From NCBI GenBank assembly GCA_002722105.1, contig PBKF01000056.1, positions 1 through 25,797 on the forward strand: a DNA stretch of 25,797 bases. Direction: 5' to 3'. Positions within the stretch are counted from its first letter, which is position 1; each line of letters opens with the position of its first letter. This stretch comes from Fidelibacterota bacterium (GTDB lineage: Bacteria; Marinisomatota; Marinisomatia; Marinisomatales; UBA1611). Made by a program: the position numbers and the translations under genes. This document shows positions 9,019-17,293 of the stretch, piece after piece. The notes beneath the pieces are model-generated. The model searched no databases. It saw only the letters and a list, made by a program, of their open reading frames with translations, and was not told the origin of the DNA.

Positions 9019-9627
9019 TTAGCTGTGTTGAAAATTCCATAATTTATTCATATCAATATGAGATTGATCTCGAATCCGTTTCTTAATTTTGATTGAAACT
9101 GTTTGGTTTGATTTTCCATCATGAAATTTTACTTTGACTAGTTCTTGATTCTCAGTTTCTAAATGACCATAATCAAATTGAAGTACAATATTCACTGAAT
9201 CGGATCTATCAACATAATTTAATTTTTCGAGATAATCAGGTTGAATACCCCACAAAAATTTAGTGATATCATTTGGCTCTACAATCTGTAAAAATGGAAA
9301 AAAGTCAAGGATCTTATCATATGTATATTGCTTATTTTCAATTAGATTTCTGACAGAAACACTATGAGGGGTAATCCACATGAGTAAGACTTTCCTCCCT
9401 AAGTGATCCTTAAACTGGAAAAAGGAGCTATCTCTTTGAGACATATACAAAAAAGACATTGATCCGTTAATTGGGCCATACAAATCGATTTTACCCCTTC
9501 CACTACATGAAACATATTTATCGAAAAGATTTGGATAATTTTTTGATTGAAGTGCTGGTGCTATTTCAGTAACAGGTCCACCGCATCCTATAAAGTAAAT
9601 CACGAAAATAAAAATGGTTCGAACCAT
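9019..9627 (-). CDS. Outer-membrane lipoprotein, LolB/DUF4292-like (tentative)
   Basis: This 202-residue protein has a lipobox ending in Cys15 (F-I-G-C) directly after a hydrophobic signal sequence. The mature part is mainly beta-strand-like, with alternating hydrophobic residues and segments such as K-D-H-L-G-R-K-V-L-L-M-W. That fits the LolB/LppX-type half-barrel seen in DUF4292 proteins. The identification rests on fold-like pattern and context, not on a conserved motif. It starts right at the stop of the TPR gene (0 bp) with an AGGA site inside that gene. In Bacteroidetes a TPR protein followed by a DUF4292 lipoprotein is a known pairing (from memory). It is probably periplasm-facing and involved in lipoprotein or lipid handling (inference). 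Confidence 0.6.
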   Translation of the reverse strand: MVRTIFIFVIYFIGCGGPVTEIAPALQSKNYPNLFDKYVSCSGRGKIDLYGPINGSMSFLYMSQRDSSFFQFKDHLGRKVLLMWITPHSVSVRNLIENKQYTYDKILDFFPFLQIVEPNDITKFLWGIQPDYLEKLNYVDRSDSVNIVLQFDYGHLETENQELVKVKFHDGKSNQTVSIKIKKRIRDQSHIDMNKLWNFQHS

Positions 9628-11127
9628 TCAATCCTGTTTCTCAACCTGCTGTACTTTTGGAATAGTTTTAGCAGACTTTGCCTTTAGCACTTCATTCATA
9701 TGATCCTGGATTGTTGAATTCTCCTGATCAAGGTTAAGAGATTCTCTAATATACTTTATAGCTTCATCAAAACGATCCATTTTGAAATAAATCCATCCAA
9801 TTGTATCAAGGTACGGTGCCGAGTTTGGTGATAAACGAATTGCATTTTTTGCAAGTTCCAAAGCAAACTCAACATCTTCTTCCCGCTCCACCAAACTGTA
9901 AGCATAATTATTAAATGCTTGAGCATCTGTACTGTCTGTGGCTATTAATTCCATATAGAGCCTATCTGAAAGTTCCCATTTCCCAATGGAGTCATAAATG
10001 AGTGCCAAATTATGTTTTGTATTTCTGGATTCCGGAAAAAGGTTCAATGCCTTGGAGAGATAAATTTCTGCATTTTGGTAATCTTTCAACTGATAATATG
10101 CTGTTCCTATCAAATATTGAATAGTAAAATCTTGGGGGAATCGATCCACATGAGGACTTAAAGCCAAAATAGCATCTCCTGGGTTTTTTCCTGTTAGAGC
10201 CATGAGAGCATTGTTAATAAACCCTCTAGGATCATCTGGATACCTGTCAACAAATTTTTGATTATATAAAATAGCATTCTGGTAGTCATTATTATCCATT
10301 AAAAGAGCCACAAGCCTGTGCAAAACATCTGCATTAATGCTATCCAATTCTAAAGCTTCATACATTATGTTTAATGCCATATCCAATTTTCCTAGCTCTT
10401 CATAGAGAGCACTTTTTTGAATTAACAATTCTAAAGTAGTTCCATTTGCCTTTTCAATTCTTTTTACGAATTCAAGTGTAATTTCATATTTTTGACTGAA
10501 TAACGTTAGATCTCGCATTGTTTCAAGGAACTTTAAATTATCTGGATCATCTTCCAATAATAGCTCACAAACCTCTTCGGCTCGATCAAAACTATTAGTC
10601 GTTAAGGCAATCTGGAGTGCTTGTTCTAAAGCATTTACAGCCATAGAATTAATCTGATAGCTTTGGATGTAAAAATCTATTGCGTCATCCCAATTCTTTT
10701 GTAATTGCGCAAGATCTGCCAACATAAATATATAGTCTATATTATCAGGGTCTAATTCATGCAGTTCTTTAAAGATTGTTTGGGCATCAAAAATCTTTTT
10801 TTGAGCAATATAAAGTTGTCCTAACATTTCCCTTGCTTCAATTTCCTGAGGGTCAAGTTCAAGCGCAATTTTCAAGTGATCTTCTGATCTTTTTCCTTTC
10901 CCAAGACGACGATATGCATCAGCAATGGATACATGGATCGTTGGAGCATTTGGGTCGAGTTCAATCGCATCTTGAAATTCTAAGACAGCTAAGGCATAAT
11001 TCCCTTGATTCATTAAAAATTCACCCTGCATGAAATGATGAAGGGCCTTTTCTTTCGCCTGGGCAGCATCTACCCTTAACAACATAAAAGTACATAGAGT
11101 TAATGTTATTAAAATTTTAGTCTTCAT
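9628..11127 (-). CDS. Secreted TPR-repeat protein
   Basis: This 499-residue protein has a signal peptide (residues 1-24, cleavage after A-A-Q-A). About 11-12 tandem TPR units follow. Clear ones include G-N-Y-A-L-A-V-L-E-F-Q-D-A-I-E-L-D-P near the start and F-D-E-A-I-K-Y-I-R-E-S-L-N-L-D near the end. It is therefore a periplasmic or outer-membrane-facing scaffold for protein contacts. It overlaps the diguanylate cyclase stop by 11 bp and abuts the lipoprotein gene. TPR proteins often organise polysaccharide export, and its position before the glycan genes fits that, but no enzyme domain is present and the partner is unknown. Confidence 0.85.
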   Translation of the reverse strand: MKTKILITLTLCTFMLLRVDAAQAKEKALHHFMQGEFLMNQGNYALAVLEFQDAIELDPNAPTIHVSIADAYRRLGKGKRSEDHLKIALELDPQEIEAREMLGQLYIAQKKIFDAQTIFKELHELDPDNIDYIFMLADLAQLQKNWDDAIDFYIQSYQINSMAVNALEQALQIALTTNSFDRAEEVCELLLEDDPDNLKFLETMRDLTLFSQKYEITLEFVKRIEKANGTTLELLIQKSALYEELGKLDMALNIMYEALELDSINADVLHRLVALLMDNNDYQNAILYNQKFVDRYPDDPRGFINNALMALTGKNPGDAILALSPHVDRFPQDFTIQYLIGTAYYQLKDYQNAEIYLSKALNLFPESRNTKHNLALIYDSIGKWELSDRLYMELIATDSTDAQAFNNYAYSLVEREEDVEFALELAKNAIRLSPNSAPYLDTIGWIYFKMDRFDEAIKYIRESLNLDQENSTIQDHMNEVLKAKSAKTIPKVQQVEKQD

Positions 11128-12835
11128 TTTCCGCTTGGTTCAATGAATATAATGATATCCCATTTCCACCATTTTGTTTTGTATTATACATGGTCTGATC
11201 AGCAAGGTCAATTAAGTCTTTCATATTTTCTGAATGCGTTGGATACATTACCATACCACAGGAAATGGTCATTTGTACATCTTGGGCATTCATTGAGAAT
11301 GGATAATCAGCAATATTATCAACAATCCTCTGTCCAACAACCATTCCCATTTCAGGCGTGGTATTAATTAAAATAATTGCAAATTCTTCACCACCATAAC
11401 GGGCAACTGAATCTACTGTACGCACATTTTCAGTTAGGATATTTGCGGTTGTTTGAATCACATAATCTCCGTATGGATGACCTAACGTATCATTAATTCG
11501 CTTAAATTTATCCAAGTCAAAGATCATAAAGGCCATATGATGTTGAAACCGTTTTGCCCTTTCTATCTCTTCTGCAAATCTCTCTTTAAATGTCTGGTGG
11601 TTTAACAAACCAGAAAGCCCATCATGTGTTGCATTCTGGTATATTTTTTCATACTCAACTACCCAGTGCAATGCAGAACCCAATACTTGACCCATCAGTT
11701 TACAAGTTTGTTGATCTGATTCTGTAAAAGGTATATTTGTCAATCGTTCTAATATTAAAGAACCACGATTTTCACCTTGAATAATAATTGGAACTCCCAT
11801 GACAGAATAAAATTCTGTTTCACTTTCATCATTGCTAAAACGAGATAGATTTGTATATTTCTCTCTCCAGTTTTGTGTCAGGATCATTTCACCGCTTACC
11901 GCTGGTAACCCATGTAGACTGCCATTTGTTGGGAATTCAGCTCCAACTAAGTAAGCATCTTTTATACCATCAACTACTTTTATCGTAGAGTTAATACCAA
12001 CTTCATTTTTTAAAGAAATTGTTAATCGGGAATATTGGAAAAATGTACGAATTAAATTTTTAAAATGGTTCATGATCTGTGATTCGTCAGATTTGAAATT
12101 CAAATCAGAAATCATCTCTAAAATGCGAGACTTATTTTCATCTTTTAAAATGTTTTTTTCTAGAGATTCCAGACTTTCTATACCAAAGGAAATAAAATCC
12201 CCTAAAGTTTCTAAAACAGCTTTATTATTATCCGTTATTTCAGAGAAATGTTCAATTCGAGTAATAACAAACCCTGCAACTGAATCATTTAGAGTGATTG
12301 AACTCCCAATAACACATTCACTTCCCCGCCACGGCTTGGATTCAAAAATTTGATTCCAAGATTCTACAGTATCTTTCTGATAAACTGTCTCATTTTTCTG
12401 AAGAATGGAGTTAACCACTTGATTGGAAACGGGAATCAAATTAGAAAAATCATCTGAATTGGCACGCTGCAAAGTAAATTCCTGAGTTCCTGGGTCAATC
12501 ATAAAAATTGCAGAATCAAATTTTGGATTAGTAGCTCTAGCAGTAGATAAAACTAATGATTGCAAATTATCGTAAAGTTCTGAGGTTGACATGCTTTTCG
12601 AATAATATGAATCTTCCAATCTAGAATCTGATTCTAATTCTTCCAAAACAGATTCTTGGTTTGATAATGAGCCCAAAACCTGATTGTACATCATTAGAAC
12701 TATTATAATCCCAATTAACAAAATATATTTTAGAATATTAGATAGCTCTGAAAGTGATTCGGGGAGAAATACGAAAATAAAGAGTAACAAGCAAAATGCT
12801 GTTAACATCCTTGTAAATGGAGTCAGGTTATTCAT
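11117..12835 (-). CDS. Membrane diguanylate cyclase with GAF-like sensor domains
   Basis: Two membrane helices (about 11-25 and 35-50 from the ATG) are followed by a short linker and two GAF-like regions (about 80-230 and 240-395). A GGDEF domain closes the protein. Its active-site motif is R-Y-G-G-E-E-F, and an R-T-V-D inhibitory I-site lies five residues before it. It should make c-di-GMP from two GTP and be subject to product inhibition. The ATG at 12835 is preferred over an upstream TTG at 12844 because neither has a clear ribosome site and the TTG sits inside the T-run of a terminator. It is the first gene of the glycan operon, so c-di-GMP control of the polysaccharide is plausible. Confidence 0.92.
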   Translation of the reverse strand: MNNLTPFTRMLTAFCLLLFIFVFLPESLSELSNILKYILLIGIIIVLMMYNQVLGSLSNQESVLEELESDSRLEDSYYSKSMSTSELYDNLQSLVLSTARATNPKFDSAIFMIDPGTQEFTLQRANSDDFSNLIPVSNQVVNSILQKNETVYQKDTVESWNQIFESKPWRGSECVIGSSITLNDSVAGFVITRIEHFSEITDNNKAVLETLGDFISFGIESLESLEKNILKDENKSRILEMISDLNFKSDESQIMNHFKNLIRTFFQYSRLTISLKNEVGINSTIKVVDGIKDAYLVGAEFPTNGSLHGLPAVSGEMILTQNWREKYTNLSRFSNDESETEFYSVMGVPIIIQGENRGSLILERLTNIPFTESDQQTCKLMGQVLGSALHWVVEYEKIYQNATHDGLSGLLNHQTFKERFAEEIERAKRFQHHMAFMIFDLDKFKRINDTLGHPYGDYVIQTTANILTENVRTVDSVARYGGEEFAIILINTTPEMGMVVGQRIVDNIADYPFSMNAQDVQMTISCGMVMYPTHSENMKDLIDLADQTMYNTKQNGGNGISLYSLNQAENED

Positions 12836-12841
12836 TGAAGT

Positions 12842-12876
12842 CAAAATATAAAAATCCCCGTCAATAAAGTTAGCAA
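12842..12876 (-). promoter_or_regulatory. Candidate promoter of the 11-gene glycan operon
   Basis: On the minus strand TTG (12876-12874) is followed after 23 bases by TATATTTTG (12850-12842), close to the Bacteroidetes TTG / TAnnTTTG pattern. Only 6 bases separate it from ATG 12835, so the transcript could be nearly leaderless, which agrees with the missing ribosome site. The element overlaps the terminator hairpin. This is inference from pattern only. Confidence 0.35.
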
Positions 12877-12891
12877 GTTTAGACGGGGATT
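12844..12891 (-). terminator. Rho-independent terminator after the anti-sigma gene
   Basis: A 10-bp perfect stem (12853-12862 with 12882-12891, core ATCCCCGTC / GACGGGGAT) closes a 19-base loop. On the minus strand it is followed by TTTTTATATTTT. It lies 28 bp after the anti-sigma stop and ends only about 9-17 bases before the start of the diguanylate cyclase gene. On the plus strand the stem is followed by TTAAAACC, so it should work mainly for leftward transcription. Confidence 0.85.
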
Positions 12892-12919
12892 AAAACCTGT
12901 TTGGTGATTCAATCAAAAA

Positions 12920-13462
12920 TCAATCATTCACAAATTGAATTTTCTTTGAAAAATCTTTCTGGGATTTCTTTTTATTTTTATTAAGAGTTGAATCTTCTTC
13001 AACTTCAGCTAAATCCAGGGTCGGTTTAGTTATATTGATATTTTCTAAACTGGGATTTGATAATGGTGATATTTTATCTTCTGTATAAAGTTTTGATTGA
13101 ATAGGTACAGCTTGGTAAGGTGAAAAAAGCTGAGCGGAAATAAAAATAAAGGCTATAACCAATCCAGTCATTAAGGAAGCATGCATGGGTTTAAACCCTA
13201 AAATAGTATATTGAAAAGGGCCAGAAGGACTTAATTCCCCAGAACCTATTCGAATTTTTTCTAATAGTTTCTCATTAAAATCAGATGCAGCAAATACTTT
13301 AGGAATAGCTCTCATTTGAGCCATATTTTCTTTAACTAATTCTATTTGTTCCTTACAATCCGGATTTACTTCCAGATAAGCTTCAAACTCTTTCCTTTTT
13401 TTAATGGAAAGTTGATTTTCAATATATTCAGAGATTAAATCTTCAAATTGATAGCGATTCAT
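12920..13462 (-). CDS. Membrane-anchored anti-sigma factor (zinc motif absent)
   Basis: This 180-residue protein has the shape of an ECF anti-sigma factor. An N-terminal helical domain resembles anti-sigma domains (F-E-D-L-I-S-E-Y-I-E-N-Q-L, then Y-L-E-V-N-P-D-C). One membrane helix lies at about 95-113, and a hydrophilic C-terminal part rich in Lys and Ser follows. The His-x3-Cys-x2-Cys zinc motif of classical ZAS proteins is missing; only one Cys (residue 36) remains. It starts 19 bp after the sigma factor gene with an AGGAG site 11 bases upstream of its ATG. It would hold the sigma factor at the membrane until a signal arrives. Confidence 0.82.
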   Translation of the reverse strand: MNRYQFEDLISEYIENQLSIKKRKEFEAYLEVNPDCKEQIELVKENMAQMRAIPKVFAASDFNEKLLEKIRIGSGELSPSGPFQYTILGFKPMHASLMTGLVIAFIFISAQLFSPYQAVPIQSKLYTEDKISPLSNPSLENINITKPTLDLAEVEEDSTLNKNKKKSQKDFSKKIQFVND

Positions 13463-13481
13463 CGATAGGTTTTACTCCTGT

Positions 13482-14069
13482 TTATCTTAAGTATTTCAGA
13501 TCAGCCTGCAATTGCAAACGAGCCCTATTAATTCTTGATTTTACTGTCCCCAACGGAACACCAATAATACTACTGATATCATCATAAGAAAGTTCCTGAA
13601 TATCACGTAATATGATTACTGTTCTAAAATGCTTAGGCAATTCCTGTATGGCTTTTTGAATACGTTTTTCAGCGAATTCGTTCTGTACTTCCTGTCCGGT
13701 TTCAGGTTGGATTGCCGGTAACTCATAGTCTTTTTCTTCCCTCGTCATTTGACTCAATAAAGTAGTTTTCCGTCTTTTCCGTTTTCTGAGTTCTGTGTTA
13801 GCTAAATTTCGTGCTATCGTGTAAATCCAAGTTGAAAATTTTGCTATTTCCCGGTAATAATGTTTCTTCTGATATAATTTTAACATTGTATCCTGCACTA
13901 CGTCTTCTGACTGTTCAAAATCCCCTAAAAACTGATATACAAAATTAATCAACCTGTCTCGATAACGATTCACAAGTTCAATGTATGCTCTTTCATCGCC
14001 AGACTGGAAACGACTGATTAGTTGTTCATCGGTATAAACAAAGGGTGAATTTTGTTTATCCAATGACAT
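13482..14069 (-). CDS. ECF-family RNA polymerase sigma factor
   Basis: From ATG 14069 the protein has 195 residues. Region 2 contains A-Y-I-E-L-V-N-R-Y-R-D-R-L and the core-binding D-V-V-Q-D-T-M-L-K-L-Y, then F-S-T-W-I-Y-T-I-A-R-N-L. Region 4 has L-P-K-H-F-R-T-V-I-I-L-R-D and the helix-turn-helix L-S-Y-D-D-I-S-S-I-I-G-V-P-L-G-T-V-K-S-R. The frame stays open upstream to ATG 14099 and TTG 14132. The 14069 start keeps the overlap with holA to 14 bp, gives the usual family length and has a CGGA-like site close by. The partner anti-sigma gene follows. The target promoters are unknown. Confidence 0.93.
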   Translation of the reverse strand: MSLDKQNSPFVYTDEQLISRFQSGDERAYIELVNRYRDRLINFVYQFLGDFEQSEDVVQDTMLKLYQKKHYYREIAKFSTWIYTIARNLANTELRKRKRRKTTLLSQMTREEKDYELPAIQPETGQEVQNEFAEKRIQKAIQELPKHFRTVIILRDIQELSYDDISSIIGVPLGTVKSRINRARLQLQADLKYLR

Positions 14070-15030
14070 GTCCGATAAATTGGATAAGTTCTGTCTCATC
14101 TGAACTAATAGTTGTTTTTTTCCTTTTATCAATTTGCCCTAATTGGTTTAAAGCGAATTCCAATTTTTTTCGAGAAAATCCTTTTGAAAATTGTGGAATC
14201 TTCTTTTTTACTGATGGCGGTATAGGCATATAACCTCTTGAATCAGTGAAAGTTCCATTTTTCATTTTTACATATAACATCTCCTGAAACATGGCAGTTA
14301 GAGGATAAATCAATGAAATCATAGAATCATTGGATGTAATGATAGTTTTTCCCAAAGATAGGGTTCTTTCATAATCCTTTTCTCCGAATGCTAATAAAAA
14401 TTCCCAGCGTTGATATTCTCTTTTCCATCCTGAAAATTTTTCAATGTCATTTAGCGTAATATTATCTCTATCTCCAACCCAAAGACATATTTTATCAATT
14501 TCATTCTGTAGATGCATTAATGAATCTCCAGCCATTTCTACTGTGATTTTTACGATGCTAGGATGAACTGATTTCTGTCTTTCTTTAAAAAAATAGTTTG
14601 CCCATTTTTTTAATTCTGAAGAAAAAGGTGTTTGAACATCTATTGGGTCAAGTAATTTTTCTATTTGAGTTAAAAAAACTGCTTTTTTCGTCCAATCATC
14701 ATTCGTTAAAACCAGAATATTGTTTTCATTGGGAAATTTGCAATATTCTAATAAATCATCATTCACTTTTCCTTTTAATTGTTGCGGATTTTTTAAAATA
14801 AATAATGTTTTTGTTGCAAAAAGATCAGTTATAGTTAACCGATCAATGATTTCCTTATCCTTTATGTCATTTGGAAGTAAAAAGTATTTATTTTCTGGCT
14901 CATCATTAAAAAAGTATCTGGAAATTTTATCGATAAAAAAAGTTTGAAGAAATTGATCACCGCCTTTTAAAAAGTAAATAGGTTTTAATAAACCAGATTT
15001 TAGATCATTGATTGCGTCTTTAACTTTCAT
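14056..15030 (-). CDS. holA: DNA polymerase III delta subunit
   Basis: This 324-residue protein matches HolA in length and layout. The N-terminal P-I-Y-F-L-K-G-G-D-Q-F-L-Q is the vestigial nucleotide-binding region of the AAA+ fold. Next comes the L-F-A-T-K-T-L-F-I-L-K-N segment, then a central helical domain with L-Q-N-E-I-D-K-I-C. The C-terminal collar domain has S-R-K-K-L-E-F-A-L-N-Q-L. The delta subunit opens the beta clamp in the clamp-loader complex. The gene overlaps the PutP-like gene by 11 bp and the sigma gene by 14 bp. It is a housekeeping gene lying inside an envelope cluster, and it may share its transcript. Confidence 0.9.
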   Translation of the reverse strand: MKVKDAINDLKSGLLKPIYFLKGGDQFLQTFFIDKISRYFFNDEPENKYFLLPNDIKDKEIIDRLTITDLFATKTLFILKNPQQLKGKVNDDLLEYCKFPNENNILVLTNDDWTKKAVFLTQIEKLLDPIDVQTPFSSELKKWANYFFKERQKSVHPSIVKITVEMAGDSLMHLQNEIDKICLWVGDRDNITLNDIEKFSGWKREYQRWEFLLAFGEKDYERTLSLGKTIITSNDSMISLIYPLTAMFQEMLYVKMKNGTFTDSRGYMPIPPSVKKKIPQFSKGFSRKKLEFALNQLGQIDKRKKTTISSDETELIQFIGHVIG

Positions 15031-16468
15031 TTTGTGTTTCTAAGCTCACAATATAGACTGCAAGAAAAGCAAGGATAAAACTGCTAAGCCTTTCTGTAAC
15101 TAGTCCCCTTAGTATAGGAATATTTGCCCAAATAATGGTCGTAAGGAACCCAACTAATAACCCAGCGATAACACCTTCCCTTGTTGTTTTCTCCCACCAA
15201 AGTGTCAAAACCAAGGCTGGGCCAAAAGCAGAACCCAAACCACTCCAGGCATAACTAACAACTCCAAAGATTGTTTTCCCAGTATATTGTGAGAATATTG
15301 CAATACCGTAAGCAATGAGTCCTAAAATAACAGTGAAGATTCTACTGTTCGTTACTGCTGTTAATTTTTTTTCTTTTGCAGTAAAACCCACACCTAAATC
15401 TTCCGTTACAGCTGAAGTTGAAACTAATAACTGGGAATCAGCTGTTGACATCATTGCAGCTACTGCACCGGAAATGAATAATCCTGCAAGAATTGGGTGG
15501 AGTAATTGACTAGCAAGAAGCGGCATAGACTGTTCAGGATCTACAGTTTGGAAATATTCAGGACCAAAATACAAGAGTGCAACAATTCCTACTAAAAATG
15601 CACCTGTAACCCCGGGTAATGCCCAGGCAATCGCAATATTACGTGCTATTTTTATTTCCTTTGAACTACGAATGGCCATATATCGAATAACAAGATGAGG
15701 CTGTCCTAAATAGCCAAGCCCCCAACTTAGACCACCTAATGCTGTTATAAATGCAGCTATACCTCTCTTACCCATAAAGTATGAATCATTATTATTGTGA
15801 AATACTTGATCTGCTATAGACAAACTAACTGGTATTGATTTTTCAGATCCTGACAATTCAAGAAATCCAGCGATAGGCAAAATAACTAAAGTCCCAAGCA
15901 TCAAAATACCTTGTAGAAGATCAGTCCATGCTACGGCGTAAAAGCCACCCATTAAAGTGTATAATATAATAACTGCAGCTCCAATAGATATACCCATAAT
16001 TGGATCCAATCTAAAGAGAGAATTCAATACCTTACCTGAAGCATGAAACTGAGCTGATACGTAAAACATAAAAAAGAATGCAATAATAATTGCTGAAAAC
16101 AATCGAATTATATTGCTGGTATCATTAAAACGCTGGTGAAGATATTCCGGAATCGTTAGTGCATTGTACTTTTCAGTCTCTTCTCTAAGTTTTTCGGCAA
16201 TAATTAGCCAGGAAGCACTAATACCTATAATAATACCAATTACTGTCCAAGATTCACCTAAACCAATAGAAATAGCAGCTCCCGGTAAAGCAAGCAACAA
16301 CCATGCAGATTCTCCTGATGCTCGCTCAGAGAATGCTGTTACCCATGGTCCAAGTTTTCGTCCCGCCAGTAGATAATCTTCTTGTGTTTTATTAAATTTG
16401 AAAGTCCAAACACCTACACCCAAGAGAAGTCCAAGGTATAGAATAAAAATGATACCAATTAAATCCAT
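15020..16468 (-). CDS. putP: PutP-like sodium:solute symporter (probable proline)
   Basis: This 482-residue protein has about 13 membrane segments and close PutP-like motifs: D-Y-L-L-A-G-R-K-L-G-P-W-V-T-A near the N-terminus, E-S-W-T-V-I-G, and A-L-T-I-P-E-Y-L-H-Q-R-F. The segment M-S-T-A-D-S-Q-L-L-V-S-T-S-A-V-T-E-D lies about two thirds of the way along. E. coli PutP is 502 residues. The region around the E. coli sodium-site Asp55 reads A-S-G-E-S-A-W here, so that Asp is replaced by Gly with a Glu one position later. Uptake of proline with sodium is likely but not certain. The gene starts 1 bp after the uppP stop. Confidence 0.85.
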   Translation of the reverse strand: MDLIGIIFILYLGLLLGVGVWTFKFNKTQEDYLLAGRKLGPWVTAFSERASGESAWLLLALPGAAISIGLGESWTVIGIIIGISASWLIIAEKLREETEKYNALTIPEYLHQRFNDTSNIIRLFSAIIIAFFFMFYVSAQFHASGKVLNSLFRLDPIMGISIGAAVIILYTLMGGFYAVAWTDLLQGILMLGTLVILPIAGFLELSGSEKSIPVSLSIADQVFHNNNDSYFMGKRGIAAFITALGGLSWGLGYLGQPHLVIRYMAIRSSKEIKIARNIAIAWALPGVTGAFLVGIVALLYFGPEYFQTVDPEQSMPLLASQLLHPILAGLFISGAVAAMMSTADSQLLVSTSAVTEDLGVGFTAKEKKLTAVTNSRIFTVILGLIAYGIAIFSQYTGKTIFGVVSYAWSGLGSAFGPALVLTLWWEKTTREGVIAGLLVGFLTTIIWANIPILRGLVTERLSSFILAFLAVYIVSLETQNES

Positions 16469-16469
16469 T

Positions 16470-17228
16470 TTAGATCAACAATGTTAAAAGCCCAACTCCA
16501 AAGCAATAAATACCAAAATAATGAAATTTACCTTGTTCTAACCAACCTAAGAGCCACTTTAAAGCTAATATACCAATTATAAATGAACTAAAAAAGGCGG
16601 CCATTGATACTATCCCTGTTAGCGGAAAAGCCCCATCCAAATCAAGTGCAATTAATAGGCCTGCTCCAGTAATGGCCGGAATTGCCAATAAAAATGAAAA
16701 ACGAGCTGACTCTTTGGATGATAAACCAAGAAAAAGAGCTGCACTAATTGTCATTCCGCTTCTGGAGATGCCAGGAATAATTGCAATTGCTTGTGCACAA
16801 CCAATAAGGATCGAACTAATAAAACTATGGTCTTTATTTTTTCTTTTAATAAATGATGATCCATAAAGTATAACTCCAGTGAACATTAGTGCTAAACCCA
16901 CTACCGTAACATTTTCAAATAGATTATTAATGAACACCTTCATACCTAAACCAATAATAACAGCAGGAACGGTACCCAATAAAATGAATAAAATGAATTT
17001 CTGAGTACTTTTTTCTTTTATAGAAAACACTAAACCAGTTATATCATTGTAAAAGACTACAATTACACTAGCCAGTGTGCCTAAATGGACTAGTATTTCA
17101 AATTCATTTCCAGGTTGATCAATATCTAAAATAGCTTGCCCCAACACTAAATGTCCTGAACTACTGATAGGTAAAAATTCGGTAAATCCCTGAATAATAC
17201 CCAGTATTATTGCTTCAATGAGTGTCAT
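16470..17228 (-). CDS. uppP: Undecaprenyl-diphosphatase UppP/BacA
   Basis: This 252-residue integral membrane enzyme carries both family signatures: Q-G-F-T-E-F-L-P-I-S-S-S-G-H near residues 13-26 and P-G-I-S-R-S-G-M-T at 152-160. It dephosphorylates undecaprenyl diphosphate to recycle the lipid carrier for peptidoglycan and surface polysaccharide, with its active site facing the periplasm. It is slightly shorter than E. coli BacA (273 residues). A 65-bp AT-rich gap separates it from pgeF; I saw no clear hairpin there and no convincing promoter. It lies 1 bp upstream of the PutP-like gene. Confidence 0.95.
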   Translation of the reverse strand: MTLIEAIILGIIQGFTEFLPISSSGHLVLGQAILDIDQPGNEFEILVHLGTLASVIVVFYNDITGLVFSIKEKSTQKFILFILLGTVPAVIIGLGMKVFINNLFENVTVVGLALMFTGVILYGSSFIKRKNKDHSFISSILIGCAQAIAIIPGISRSGMTISAALFLGLSSKESARFSFLLAIPAITGAGLLIALDLDGAFPLTGIVSMAAFFSSFIIGILALKWLLGWLEQGKFHYFGIYCFGVGLLTLLI

Positions 17229-17293
17229 AAGTCAAAAATTTTTTCAAGAATTTAATTTTGAGTTTTCAAAGCTAGTAAAGGTAATAATTGATG

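Noticed and set aside
12836..12844. TTG start for the diguanylate cyclase
   Set aside because: It is inside the T-run of the terminator and has no ribosome site; ATG 12835 is more likely.
17229..17293. TTTTGACTT before the uppP start, similar to bases before the cyclase start
   Set aside because: There is no TA element or TTG at the right distance, and nine shared bases in AT-rich DNA are likely chance.
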